Positions 1-4,876 are shown, numbered from the stretch's first letter. The stretch: 5,358 bases of DNA from Candidatus Vogelbacteria bacterium (GCA_026395035.1 JAPLZN010000022.1:1-5358); one strand, 5' to 3'. Numbers and translations: made by a program. Notes: generated by a model not told the origin, from the letters alone.

Positions 1-154
1 TCACGAGGCGGAGGTGAGGAATCAAGAAGCTGTTGCAAGAAAAACTAAAGCGACTATGGAGAATACTGAAGAACTGACGCAAACGGTCGCCGAGTTGAAA
101 AACCAAATTACGGAACTCAATCGCCGTCTTGCTTCATTGGAATCTAAAATGTAA
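1..154 (+). CDS. C-terminal fragment of a coiled-coil protein (5' end outside window)
   Basis: The reading frame is open from base 2 and ends at TAA 152-154, leaving 50 visible residues. The sequence shows a textbook coiled coil: counting from the first visible residue, hydrophobic residues fall at L25, V29, L32, I36, L39, L43, L46 and M50, an unbroken 4-3-4-3 heptad spacing, with charged or polar residues between (VAELKNQITELNRRLASLES). The N-terminal visible part is also highly charged and helical. No catalytic motif, membrane segment or sorting signal is visible, so the protein's identity cannot be told; a coiled-coil tail occurs in many unrelated families. Nothing like a terminator follows directly; the first terminator-like hairpin is about 190 bases downstream. 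Confidence is good that this is coding, because of the clean heptads, and nil for function. Confidence 0.7.
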   Translation, partial: HEAEVRNQEAVARKTKATMENTEELTQTVAELKNQITELNRRLASLESKM

Positions 155-199
155 GATGTTGAATTAAAATTTGGATTTTGTCGAACTAGGTCAAAAAAA

Positions 200-228
200 C
201 AGCTTGCTTCGGGGGACCTCGCAATGAC
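200..228 (-). repeat. Fragment of a GTCATTGCGAGG-type interspersed repeat
   Basis: Read on the minus strand this segment starts GTCATTGCGAGG and continues into a CCCCCGAAGCAAGC stretch. That head is the hallmark of a widespread bacterial intergenic palindromic repeat whose spurious translation gives 'VIARSEA'-like peptides. Only one end is present, without the matching second arm, so it seems to be a remnant abutting the next repeat. The family link is from memory of the motif, not from a search. Confidence 0.5.
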
Positions 229-233
229 AAAAA

Positions 234-306
234 CCTGGATTCCCGGTCAACCCCGTTAGGGGTTGTCCATGTTGGCTACCTCTAACGGGGTCAAGCCCAG
301 AATGAC
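234..306. repeat. Palindromic interspersed repeat of the CCTGGATTCC/GAATGAC type
   Basis: The segment begins CCTGGATTCCCGG (234-246) and ends GAATGAC (300-306), the same end motifs as the larger element at 1181-1330. Inside it, ACCCCGTTAG (250-259) pairs perfectly with CTAACGGGGT (282-291), and a tight hairpin AACCCC/GGGGTT (249-254 with 259-264, loop GTTA) overlaps the left arm, so two mutually exclusive folds are possible. The type is common between genes in many bacteria; it is not protein-coding. Confidence 0.6.
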
Positions 307-331
307 AAAAAACCGGTAAAAACTCCATATA

Positions 332-353
332 TTATCCACCCCAAAACGGTTGC
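332..353 (+). repeat. 22-bp imperfect direct repeat, copy 1
   Basis: Starts TTATCCACCCCAAAACGG and matches 465-486 at 20 of 22 positions (differences at 334/467 and 349/482). Weaker similarity continues to about 372/505, including the T-run. The two copies flank the CCCCTCC-type palindrome and are offset by 133 bp. Confidence 0.6.
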
Positions 354-375
354 TTAACAGGCCGTTTTTGGGTTT
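339..375 (+). terminator. Terminator-like hairpin, possibly ending the upstream transcript
   Basis: CCCAAAACGG (340-349) can pair with CCGTTTTTGGG (362-372) with one bulged T, around the loop TTGCTTAACAGG, and is followed by TTT. The run of T lies inside the right arm rather than wholly after it, so this is weaker than a classic intrinsic terminator. It is the only candidate between the coiled-coil gene and the promoter candidate at 382-409. The left arm is also part of a duplicated 22-bp sequence. Confidence 0.35.
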
Positions 376-381
376 AGGATT

Positions 382-409
382 TTGATATTGGGATTTGCTG
401 AATTATAAC
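382..409 (+). promoter_or_regulatory. Candidate sigma-70 promoter upstream of the MBL-fold gene
   Basis: TTGATA (382-387) and TATAAC (404-409) are separated by 16 bp; each matches the sigma-70 consensus at 5 of 6 positions. Transcription would begin near 416, run through the CCCCTCC hairpin and place the AAGGAGG sequence in the leader. A second promoter candidate lies closer to the gene at 483-511. This is sequence inspection only. Confidence 0.4.
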
Positions 410-444
410 CACCCCTGCCCCCTCCTTAAAAAGGAGGGGATTAA
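405..444 (-). repeat. Solo end of the CCCCTCC...GGAGGGG palindromic element
   Basis: CCCCTCCTT (419-427) and AAGGAGGGG (431-439) form a 9-bp perfect hairpin with loop AAA. It is preceded by CCACCCC and followed by GATTAA. The minus strand of the left end of the element at 4295-4500 has the same order (CCACCCC, then the identical hairpin, then GATAA), with a short GCCC/GGGC hairpin present there and missing here. This is therefore one end of the same family in opposite orientation, probably truncated. Confidence 0.65.
431..437 (+). promoter_or_regulatory. Repeat-derived Shine-Dalgarno AAGGAGG before ATG 446
   Basis: AAGGAGG lies 8 nt before an in-frame ATG at 446, an ideal spacing. The sequence is the right arm of the palindrome and would be sequestered by its left arm when folded. 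It would support a 228-residue form of the MBL-fold protein. Because it is intrinsic to the repeat, it may be coincidental. Confidence 0.35.
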
Positions 445-464
445 GATGACCAGAAAAGGCTTAT

Positions 465-486
465 TTGTCCACCCCAAAACGATTGC
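465..486 (+). repeat. 22-bp imperfect direct repeat, copy 2
   Basis: The second copy of the sequence at 332-353, with 20 of 22 identical. It overlaps the -35 region of the promoter candidate at 483-511. Its likeness to a non-coding segment is an argument that this stretch is not part of the downstream protein. Confidence 0.6.
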
Positions 487-511
487 AGACATGGCGATTT
501 TTTGGTACAAT
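483..511 (+). promoter_or_regulatory. Candidate extended -10 promoter immediately before ATG 521
   Basis: TTTGGTACAAT carries a TGG-type extended -10 (TACAAT at 506-511). A weak -35, TTGCAG (483-488), sits 17 bp upstream. The predicted start near 518 is only about 3 nt before ATG 521, so the transcript would be leaderless or nearly so. The arrangement resembles that before the methyltransferase gene at 4918. Confidence 0.4.
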
Positions 512-520
512 GTCCCCATT

Positions 521-1132
521 ATGATCATCAGCCGATTTGGCGTGGCCTTTATCAAGGTCCAACAGGGAGATACGATTTTTGCCTTTAATCCGGTCAGTCG
601 GGAGCACGACGGCAAGGCGGTAAAATTTGGTGCTGATGTCGCGCTGATTAGTCTAAACGATCCGCGTTTTAACGGGGTCGACAATGTTTCGTTTGGTTCC
701 AAGGAACCGTTTGTAATCGATAGTCCGGGTGAATACGAGATTGGTGGGACTTTTGTGCGCGGGTTTCAAACCGAAGGTTCGGAGGGGAAGATCAATACCG
801 CCTTTGCTACGATGATTGACGGTATTCGTTTGTGTCATTTGGGTGGCCTGGCCAACCCTGTTCTCTCGGCCGGGGTAATCGAAGAGATCGGCGAGGTAGA
901 TATTCTCTTTTTGCCGATTGGTGGTGGAAAATTTTTGACCTCGAAAGATGCTCTCAAACTGGCGACTCAACTGGAAGCCAAAATCATCATTCCGGTTTTA
1001 TATGAGAATGGGGAATTGAAGAGTTTTCTAAAGGAAGCGGGAGAAGAAAATATCGCGGCGATTGATAAGCTTAGTTTGAAAAAGAAAGACTTGGAAGGGA
1101 AAGAAGGAGAAATCATCATAATTCAATCTTGA
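521..1132 (+). CDS. Metallo-beta-lactamase-fold protein lacking zinc ligands (probable pseudoenzyme)
   Basis: 203 residues, cytoplasmic, with no signal peptide or membrane segment. The order of motifs matches the short UlaG-like branch of the MBL fold (COG2220-type): an N-terminal strand pair IISRFGVAFIKVQQGDTIFAFNP (split here as residues 2-15 and 16-24), FGADVALISL (36-45), SPGEYEIGG (68-76), CHLGGL (105-110), VDILFLPIGG (126-135) and KIIIPVLYE (154-162). The usual metal-binding HxHxDH stretch is replaced by LNDPRF (45-50), the Asp of the HLGD motif is Gly109, and the His after the last strand is Leu160, so hydrolase activity is unlikely. The role is unknown. I chose ATG 521 because homologues begin near this residue and because the upstream part resembles duplicated non-coding DNA. 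Alternatives are ATG 446 (228 residues, ideal Shine-Dalgarno) and ATG 395, which would translate the repeat and is unlikely. It stops at TGA 1130-1132. The gene is certain, the family likely and the start uncertain. Confidence 0.82.
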   Translation: MIISRFGVAFIKVQQGDTIFAFNPVSREHDGKAVKFGADVALISLNDPRFNGVDNVSFGSKEPFVIDSPGEYEIGGTFVRGFQTEGSEGKINTAFATMIDGIRLCHLGGLANPVLSAGVIEEIGEVDILFLPIGGGKFLTSKDALKLATQLEAKIIIPVLYENGELKSFLKEAGEENIAAIDKLSLKKKDLEGKEGEIIIIQS

Positions 1133-1143
1133 GGACAAGACTT

Positions 1144-1174
1144 GATAATCAGTTAAAAATTAAGAATGATTATC
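1144..1174. repeat. Small AT-rich inverted repeat after the MBL-fold gene
   Basis: GATAATCA (1144-1151) and TGATTATC (1167-1174) are a perfect 8-bp inverted pair around a 15-nt AT-rich loop. No T-run follows, so it does not look like an intrinsic terminator. It could be an operator or a weak mRNA 3' hairpin, or chance in AT-rich DNA. Confidence 0.3.
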
Positions 1175-1180
1175 CTGATT

Positions 1181-1330
1181 GTCATTCCCGACTCAGGTCC
1201 TCGCCTCCGCGAGGATAAACTCCGGCGGGAATCCAGGGTACTAGTTTCGGTCGGTTGTATAACCCTGGATTCCGGGTCCCCCAATCAGGTCGAGGGCAGG
1301 CCCCGCCGGAGTACCGGCACCCGGAATGAC
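1181..1330. repeat. 150-bp palindromic interspersed element (GTCATTCC...GGAATGAC)
   Basis: The outer ends GTCATTCC (1181-1188) and GGAATGAC (1323-1330) are perfect inverted copies. A central pair, GGAATCCAGGGT (1228-1239) and ACCCTGGATTCC (1262-1273), forms a 12-bp stem. CTCCGGCGGG (1220-1229) matches CCCGCCGGAG (1302-1311), and CCTCGC/GCGAGG (1199-1204 with 1209-1214) makes a local hairpin. The element belongs to the widespread GTCATTCC/CCTGGATTCC intergenic repeat type, known for spurious 'VIP...GIQ' translations; a 60-codon open frame across it is such an artefact. It carries no transposase, so any mobility would need help in trans. It occupies most of the gap before the gyrA operon and ends 27 bp before the first gene. 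Confidence 0.75.
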
Positions 1331-1357
1331 AATACAAAAAACCCATAAAATTAAACC

Positions 1358-1648
1358 ATGAACGAGAAATTAGCTAAATGGCGGGGAAAAAGCGAACAGG
1401 AAAAACACCTGATTGCTCTGGTAGGCGCCTTAGTGGTGACGGCGATCGTTATCCTGGTCGTGATTTCCGGTTATTTTGTCACTATTGGTAAACCGAAGGC
1501 AAAGGAGGAGGCCACGGTCAAAGAGACTTCGCCCTTTGTGCTTATCTTTAGTACTTTTCGTGAGACGGCCGGAAAAATCAAAGCGGGATCGGCGACGGTC
1601 TGGAACGCGGTAACGCCCGGGGGGATAAGCAGTACAACAACTAATTAA
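1358..1648 (+). CDS. Small single-pass membrane protein upstream of gyrA
   Basis: 96 residues with no recognised family. A short basic N-terminus ([17 protein letters not shown]) is followed by one strongly hydrophobic helix at about residues 18-43 ([18 protein letters not shown] and on), then a polar tail with the basic stretch [12 protein letters not shown], a hydrophobic patch PFVLIFSTF and a Ser/Thr/Asn-rich end. The charge pattern is mixed around the helix, so the topology (N-in is likely) is not firm. There is no signal-peptidase site that I trust. The coding case rests on an open frame with codon use like gyrA, a clear membrane helix and the 4-bp gap to gyrA, which suggests co-transcription. 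No Shine-Dalgarno or strong promoter is visible before ATG 1358; the 27 bp upstream are AT-rich and the repeat lies directly beyond. Its function is unknown, and a direct role with gyrase is unlikely. Confidence 0.75.
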   Translation: MNEKLAKWRGKSEQEKHLIALVGALVVTAIVILVVISGYFVTIGKPKAKEEATVKETSPFVLIFSTFRETAGKIKAGSATVWNAVTPGGISSTTTN

Positions 1649-1652
1649 AGCC

Positions 1653-4112
1653 ATGGTCAAAAAAGCAAAAGACGAAGAGACTGTCCCGGCGCGGGCGAAT
1701 ATTATCCCGATTAACATCGTTAAGGAAATGGAAGTTTCCTATCTCGATTACGCGATGTCGGTCATTGTTTCGCGGGCCTTGCCGGATGTTCGCGATGGTT
1801 TGAAACCGGTGCACCGGCGCATTTTGTATTCGATGTCGCGTTCGGGATTGACCAGTTCGGCCAAGTATAAAAAATCGGCGACGGTCGTTGGAGATGTTTT
1901 GGGTTCTTTTCACCCGCATGGCGATTCTTCCGTTTATGATGCGATGGTGCGCATGGCGCAAGATTTTTCCATGCGCTACCCACTGGTGCAAGGTCAAGGA
2001 AACTTTGGTTCCATTGACGGCGATTCGGCGGCCGCCTACCGCTATACCGAGGCGCGCATGTCGCGTATTTCCGATGAATTGTTGCGCGATTTAGATAAGG
2101 ATACCGTTGATTTTGTTCCTAACTATGATGGTCGCCTGAAAGAGCCGACCGTTCTTCCGGCGGTCATCCCGAACTTGCTCCTAAATGGTACGATGGGTAT
2201 TGCGGTCGGTATGGCGACGAAAATCCCGCCGCACAACTTGACCGAACTTTTGGACGCGCTTATTTATTTGAGCGATAATCCTGGCGGGACGACCGAAGAT
2301 CTGATGCAGTTCGTGAAGGGTCCGGATTTCCCGACCGGCGGTCTCGTTTTCAATGAAAAAGATATCAAGCATGCTTACGCTTCCGGGCGCGGCGGAGTTT
2401 TATTGCGCGGCGAGGCCGAAATAGTGGAAAACAAAGCCGGCACTTTCCAGATCATCATTTCCTCTATTCCCTATCAGGTCAACAAGTCTGATTTGATTGT
2501 GACAATCGCCGACCTGGTCCACGAAAAGAAACTGGAGGGGGTTCGCGATATTCGCGACGAATCGACCAAGGAGATTCGGATTGTCATTGATCTCAAAAAT
2601 GGCGTCCAGCCCCAGATGGTGTTGAATACGCTCTACAAACACACCGAGCTCGAAACAATGTTCCATTACAATATGCTCGCTCTGGTGGATGGGGTGCCGA
2701 AGCTTCTGTCACTCGAATCAATTCTCGAAGAATTTTTGAAACATCGACAAGTGGTCGTGACTCGCCGGACCAAGTTTGACCTGGAAGTGGCCCTGGCTCG
2801 CGAGCACATTTTATTGGGACTGAAGATCGCGCTTGATCATATCGACGAAGTGATCAAGACCATTCGTAAATCCGGAACGACCGAAGAGGCGCACGGCGCT
2901 TTGATGAAGAATTTCAAGCTGTCCGATTTGCAAGCGACGGCAATCTTGGAAATGAAATTGCAAAAGCTGGCGGGCTTGGAGCGACAGAAAGTGGAAGACG
3001 AATTGAAAGAAAAGCAGATACTGATCAAAGAGTTGCGCGGTATTTTGGCTGATCCGAAAAAGGTGCTTAAGATAACGAAAGACGAGTTTATCGCGATCAA
3101 GGATAAGTATGGCGACGCGCGTAAGACGCGAATCATTCGGGGCGGGGCCAAGGAGATCAGTATCGAGGATCTGGTGGAGGAAAAGGAGAATGTTCTCGTA
3201 GTTACTTCGGGTGGCTATATCAAGCGCACCGATCCGTCCGAATATCGGGCCCAGCGACGGGGTGGAGTGGGCGTAATCGATCTCGACATGAAAGAAGAAG
3301 ATTTTGTGACGATCTTCCTGAATGCCAACACTCACGATGACCTGCTTTTCTTTACCGACCGCGGCAAGGCCTATCAGATTAAAATGTACGATATCCCCGA
3401 GGGTAAACGGGCGACGCGCGGCAAGTCGGCGACCAATTTCCTGTCTATTTCTTCCGATGAAAAGATTACCTCGGTACTGGCGCTGCCGAAGGGGGAGAGG
3501 GGAACCGGCAAATCACTGGTTATGGTGACAAAACAGGGTGTGGCCAAAAAGGTATCGGCGGCGGGCTTTGCCGATGTCCGCCGGTCCGGCATTATTGCCA
3601 TTAAATTAGCCGATGGTGATGAATTGCTCTCGACAATTTGTATGGAAAAGGGCGATGAAGTGATCATGGCGACTAAACTCGGTCAGTCAATCCGTTTCAA
3701 GGAAGCGGATATCCGCGAAATGGGTCGGGCGGCAGCCGGTGTTTGCGGTATGAAACTCAAGAAAAGTGACATTATCGTTGGTGCGTACGGTATCAACAAG
3801 GGGAACAAAGATAGCGAATATTTGGTAATGATGGCGGGCGGGTATGGCAAGAAAACGAAACTGAAAGAATACAAAACGCAAAAGCGTGGCGGGACGGGAA
3901 TCAAGACGGCGGAAGTGACGAAAAAAACCGGCGAATTGATGGCCGCGAAGGTGATTGATGCCGAGGATTCGGAAGTAATCGCCGTTTCGAAGGGCGGACA
4001 GATTATTCGGACCAGTTTGGCGGAGATCCCGACGCTGGGACGGCAGACCCAAGGCGTGCGCATTATGAAGATGCGGGAAGGCGATACGGTGGCTTCTCTA
4101 ACCTGCCTTTAG
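1653..4112 (+). CDS. gyrA: DNA gyrase subunit A
   Basis: 819 residues, close to B. subtilis GyrA (821). It is the breakage-reunion subunit of the A2B2 type IIA topoisomerase, which introduces negative supercoils using ATP hydrolysed by GyrB. The N-terminal winged-helix region has [20 protein letters not shown] (29-48) followed by [10 protein letters not shown], and the catalytic tyrosine Y131 lies in RYTEARMS. In the quinolone-resistance region [10 protein letters not shown] the usual sensitive residues are present (S92 and D96, equal to E. coli S83 and D87). The tower and coiled-coil arms follow to about residue 500, then a full six-blade C-terminal pinwheel (about 505-819). The GyrA box, needed for DNA wrapping, reads QRRGGVG (534-540), with Val where Lys or Arg is usual; a second box-like motif in a late blade reads QKRGGTG (743-749). 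The full C-terminal domain favours GyrA over ParC. ATG 1653 gives the normal short N-terminal extension; it follows the upstream stop by 4 bp without a Shine-Dalgarno, so coupled translation is likely. It stops at TAG. Confidence 0.97.
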   Translation: MVKKAKDEETVPARANIIPINIVKEMEVSYLDYAMSVIVSRALPDVRDGLKPVHRRILYSMSRSGLTSSAKYKKSATVVGDVLGSFHPHGDSSVYDAMVRMAQDFSMRYPLVQGQGNFGSIDGDSAAAYRYTEARMSRISDELLRDLDKDTVDFVPNYDGRLKEPTVLPAVIPNLLLNGTMGIAVGMATKIPPHNLTELLDALIYLSDNPGGTTEDLMQFVKGPDFPTGGLVFNEKDIKHAYASGRGGVLLRGEAEIVENKAGTFQIIISSIPYQVNKSDLIVTIADLVHEKKLEGVRDIRDESTKEIRIVIDLKNGVQPQMVLNTLYKHTELETMFHYNMLALVDGVPKLLSLESILEEFLKHRQVVVTRRTKFDLEVALAREHILLGLKIALDHIDEVIKTIRKSGTTEEAHGALMKNFKLSDLQATAILEMKLQKLAGLERQKVEDELKEKQILIKELRGILADPKKVLKITKDEFIAIKDKYGDARKTRIIRGGAKEISIEDLVEEKENVLVVTSGGYIKRTDPSEYRAQRRGGVGVIDLDMKEEDFVTIFLNANTHDDLLFFTDRGKAYQIKMYDIPEGKRATRGKSATNFLSISSDEKITSVLALPKGERGTGKSLVMVTKQGVAKKVSAAGFADVRRSGIIAIKLADGDELLSTICMEKGDEVIMATKLGQSIRFKEADIREMGRAAAGVCGMKLKKSDIIVGAYGINKGNKDSEYLVMMAGGYGKKTKLKEYKTQKRGGTGIKTAEVTKKTGELMAAKVIDAEDSEVIAVSKGGQIIRTSLAEIPTLGRQTQGVRIMKMREGDTVASLTCL

Positions 4113-4117
4113 GTCGA

Positions 4118-4234
4118 CCTCCAATTTTGGCGAATTCCGTCGTACCCGCCGCCTACTGGCGCTGGGCACTGCGCTCGTCTTCACTCGCTTGTTGCAAGAT
4201 AGATTGCGCCTCGGACTTCATCCAAAATTGAAGC
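4118..4234. repeat. Long inverted-repeat element between gyrA stop and its terminator
   Basis: CAATTTTGG (4122-4130) is the perfect inverse of CCAAAATTG (4222-4230). The match continues inward imperfectly: the left arm runs on as CGAATTCCG and the right arm is entered through CGGACTTCAT. The arms enclose about 72 bp of GC-rich DNA with several short dyads. The region starts about 6 bp after the gyrA stop and lies before the terminator, so it would be in the gyrA mRNA 3' end. No frame in it looks coding. I do not recognise it as a named family. Confidence 0.5.
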
Positions 4235-4258
4235 TCTTGAATCGAAATATATCTAAGC

Positions 4259-4290
4259 AAAAAATGCGGGACTCAAATCCTGCATTTTTT
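4259..4290 (+). terminator. Intrinsic terminator of the gyrA operon
   Basis: AAAAAATGCGGGA (4259-4271) pairs with TCCTGCATTTTTT (4278-4290) around the loop CTCAAA, with one G-T pair, and the right arm ends in six T. The matching six A on the left would let it work in both directions. It lies 147 bp after the gyrA stop. Confidence 0.85.
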
Positions 4291-4294
4291 GTAT

Positions 4295-4500
4295 TTATCC
4301 CCTCCTTTTTAAGGAGGGGTGCCCGTTAGGGCGGGGTGGTTGACCATGTTTGTGTGCAACTCTCCCACCACCCCGGCGAGTACGCCACCCACAGGTCTAA
4401 TTCTGCTGAATTAGTCCGCGGGCCCGCCTCGCCCCGTCGGGCTCCGGCCTTGCGGAGCTACGCTAGCTCGCTCCTCACCTCCTAAGCTAGGAGGGGATAA
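4295..4500. repeat. 206-bp multi-hairpin element with 12-bp terminal inverted repeats (MITE-like)
   Basis: The ends TTATCCCCTCCT (4295-4306) and AGGAGGGGATAA (4489-4500) are perfect inverted copies. Between and within them sit a row of local dyads: CCCCTCCTT/AAGGAGGGG (4299-4307, 4311-4319), GCCC/GGGC (4321-4332), CGGGGTGGT/ACCACCCCG (4332-4340, 4367-4375), CTAATTC/GAATTAG (4397-4414), the palindrome GCGGGCCCGC (4418-4427), GCTCCG/CGGAGC (4441-4458), GAGCTA/TAGCTC (4455-4469) and CCTCCTA/TAGGAGG (4478-4494). No transposase or coding frame is present. One end of the same family recurs inverted at 405-444. No clear target duplication is seen at the flanks. The right edge borders the A-run that serves as the T-tract of the minus-strand terminator. 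Mobility is inferred, not shown. Confidence 0.7.
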
Positions 4501-4536
4501 AAAAGCCGCCTGGCACAAAAGGTGTGTGCCAGGCGG
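4499..4536 (-). terminator. Intrinsic terminator of the 66-residue minus-strand gene
   Basis: CCGCCTGGCACA (4506-4517) and TGTGCCAGGCGG (4525-4536) form a perfect 12-bp GC-rich stem with a 7-nt loop. On the minus strand it is followed by C and six T (4504-4499). It lies 48 bp after the gene's stop codon. Confidence 0.92.
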
Positions 4537-4584
4537 GGATGGGAGGGGAGCATTTTCGGCTTCATCTTGTGGTCTGACAAGTGA

Positions 4585-4785
4585 TCATAAAATCGGACGG
4601 CTGGAGCGATTGTTGCCGAAAGTATTCAGATCCTCCACCTCCCTTTCTTCGAGGAGTCTGTTGAGAGTCGCTACTTCCTCTTGTGAAGTTCTTGCTGATC
4701 GCAGAGCTTCCAAGACTTTGTCGGCGAATTCACGGCCATGGCAGGCGATAATCTGTTCCATGGCTCTCGGGTCTTTGAACGACAT
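4585..4785 (-). CDS. Small hypothetical protein, helical and charged, with own promoter and terminator
   Basis: 66 residues; I do not recognise the family. The protein appears as two helices, about residues 7-30 (RAMEQIIACHGREFADKVLE) and 34-53 (SQEEVATLNRLLEEREVEDL), followed by a disordered tail FGNNRSSRPIL. It is rich in Glu and Arg, roughly balanced in charge, with a single Cys15-His16 pair and no membrane segment, so it is probably cytoplasmic. L41, L44, L45 and V50 suggest a short amphipathic helix able to self-associate. The gene case is strong despite its size: a perfect AAAGGAGG lies 7 nt before the ATG, a -10/-35 pair lies upstream, and a perfect intrinsic terminator lies 48 bp downstream. 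It stands alone, convergent with gyrA and divergent from the methyltransferase. It is more SD-dependent than any other gene here, which hints at high expression. Confidence 0.82.
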   Translation of the reverse strand: MSFKDPRAMEQIIACHGREFADKVLEALRSARTSQEEVATLNRLLEEREVEDLNTFGNNRSSRPIL

Positions 4786-4792
4786 TGTTAGA

Positions 4793-4800
4793 CCTCCTTT
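4793..4800 (-). promoter_or_regulatory. Perfect Shine-Dalgarno AAAGGAGG for the 66-residue gene
   Basis: On the minus strand AAAGGAGG is followed after 7 nt (TCTAACA) by the ATG at 4785. This fixes the start codon. No other start in the window has such a site outside a repeat. Confidence 0.9.
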
Positions 4801-4813
4801 GTGCCTTATCTGT

Positions 4814-4832
4814 TATTGAATATACATCAATA
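4814..4832. promoter_or_regulatory. Possible operator dyad over the minus-strand -10
   Basis: TATTGA (4814-4819) and TCAATA (4827-4832) are a perfect 6-bp inverted pair with a 7-bp spacer covering the -10 element of the small gene. A repressor site is possible, but a short AT-rich dyad can also arise by chance. Confidence 0.25.
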
Positions 4833-4848
4833 CAATAGTCGGTGACAA
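4819..4848 (-). promoter_or_regulatory. Candidate sigma-70 promoter of the 66-residue gene
   Basis: On the minus strand TTGTCA (4848-4843) and TATATT (4824-4819) are separated by 18 bp, and each matches the consensus at 5 of 6 positions. Transcription would begin near 4812, giving a leader of about 26 nt that contains the Shine-Dalgarno. Confidence 0.6.
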
Positions 4849-4864
4849 TGACCCCAAGAGAATT

Positions 4865-4873
4865 TGTGGATAA
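4865..4873 (-). promoter_or_regulatory. Perfect DnaA-box 9-mer in the divergent promoter region
   Basis: The minus strand reads TTATCCACA, the high-affinity DnaA-box consensus. It lies 5 bp upstream of the -10 element at 4879-4884 and 16 bp beyond the -35 of the divergent small gene. It is a single site, so it is not an origin; regulation by DnaA, or chance, are the options. Confidence 0.4.
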
Positions 4874-4876
4874 CTT

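Noticed and set aside
332..340. TTATCCACC as a second DnaA box, suggesting an origin with 4865-4873
   Set aside because: It is 8 of 9 and part of a duplicated 22-mer; two sites 4.5 kb apart without a cluster or an AT-rich unwinding region do not make an origin.
395..445. An N-terminal extension of the MBL-fold protein from ATG 395
   Set aside because: It translates the CCCCTCC palindrome (PLLKKEG), has no ribosome-binding site and is not expected in the family.
1130..1132. UGA read as glycine (code 25), as in some related lineages
   Set aside because: TGA ends both the MBL-fold gene and the 66-residue gene at sensible positions, and no TGA occurs in frame in gyrA, whose glycines use GGN.
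1166..1348. A 60-codon plus-strand open frame
   Set aside because: It lies almost wholly inside the palindromic element and its peptide has the typical repeat-translation look (VIPDSG..., RRESRV); no Shine-Dalgarno.
2811..3335. A 174-codon minus-strand frame inside gyrA
   Set aside because: It is antisense to conserved gyrA coding sequence; long shadow frames are expected there, and no start signals are seen.
1653..4112. ParC instead of GyrA
   Set aside because: The complete six-blade C-terminal domain, length near 820 residues and a recognisable though altered GyrA box favour GyrA.
4295..4500. CRISPR array, tRNA or riboswitch in the hairpin-rich region
   Set aside because: There are no regularly spaced direct repeats, no cloverleaf with a CCA end or T-loop, and it lies downstream of genes rather than in a leader.
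4526..4819. A 97-codon plus-strand frame opposite the 66-residue gene
   Set aside because: It runs through the terminator stem and antisense to a gene with perfect Shine-Dalgarno and terminator; no start signals of its own.
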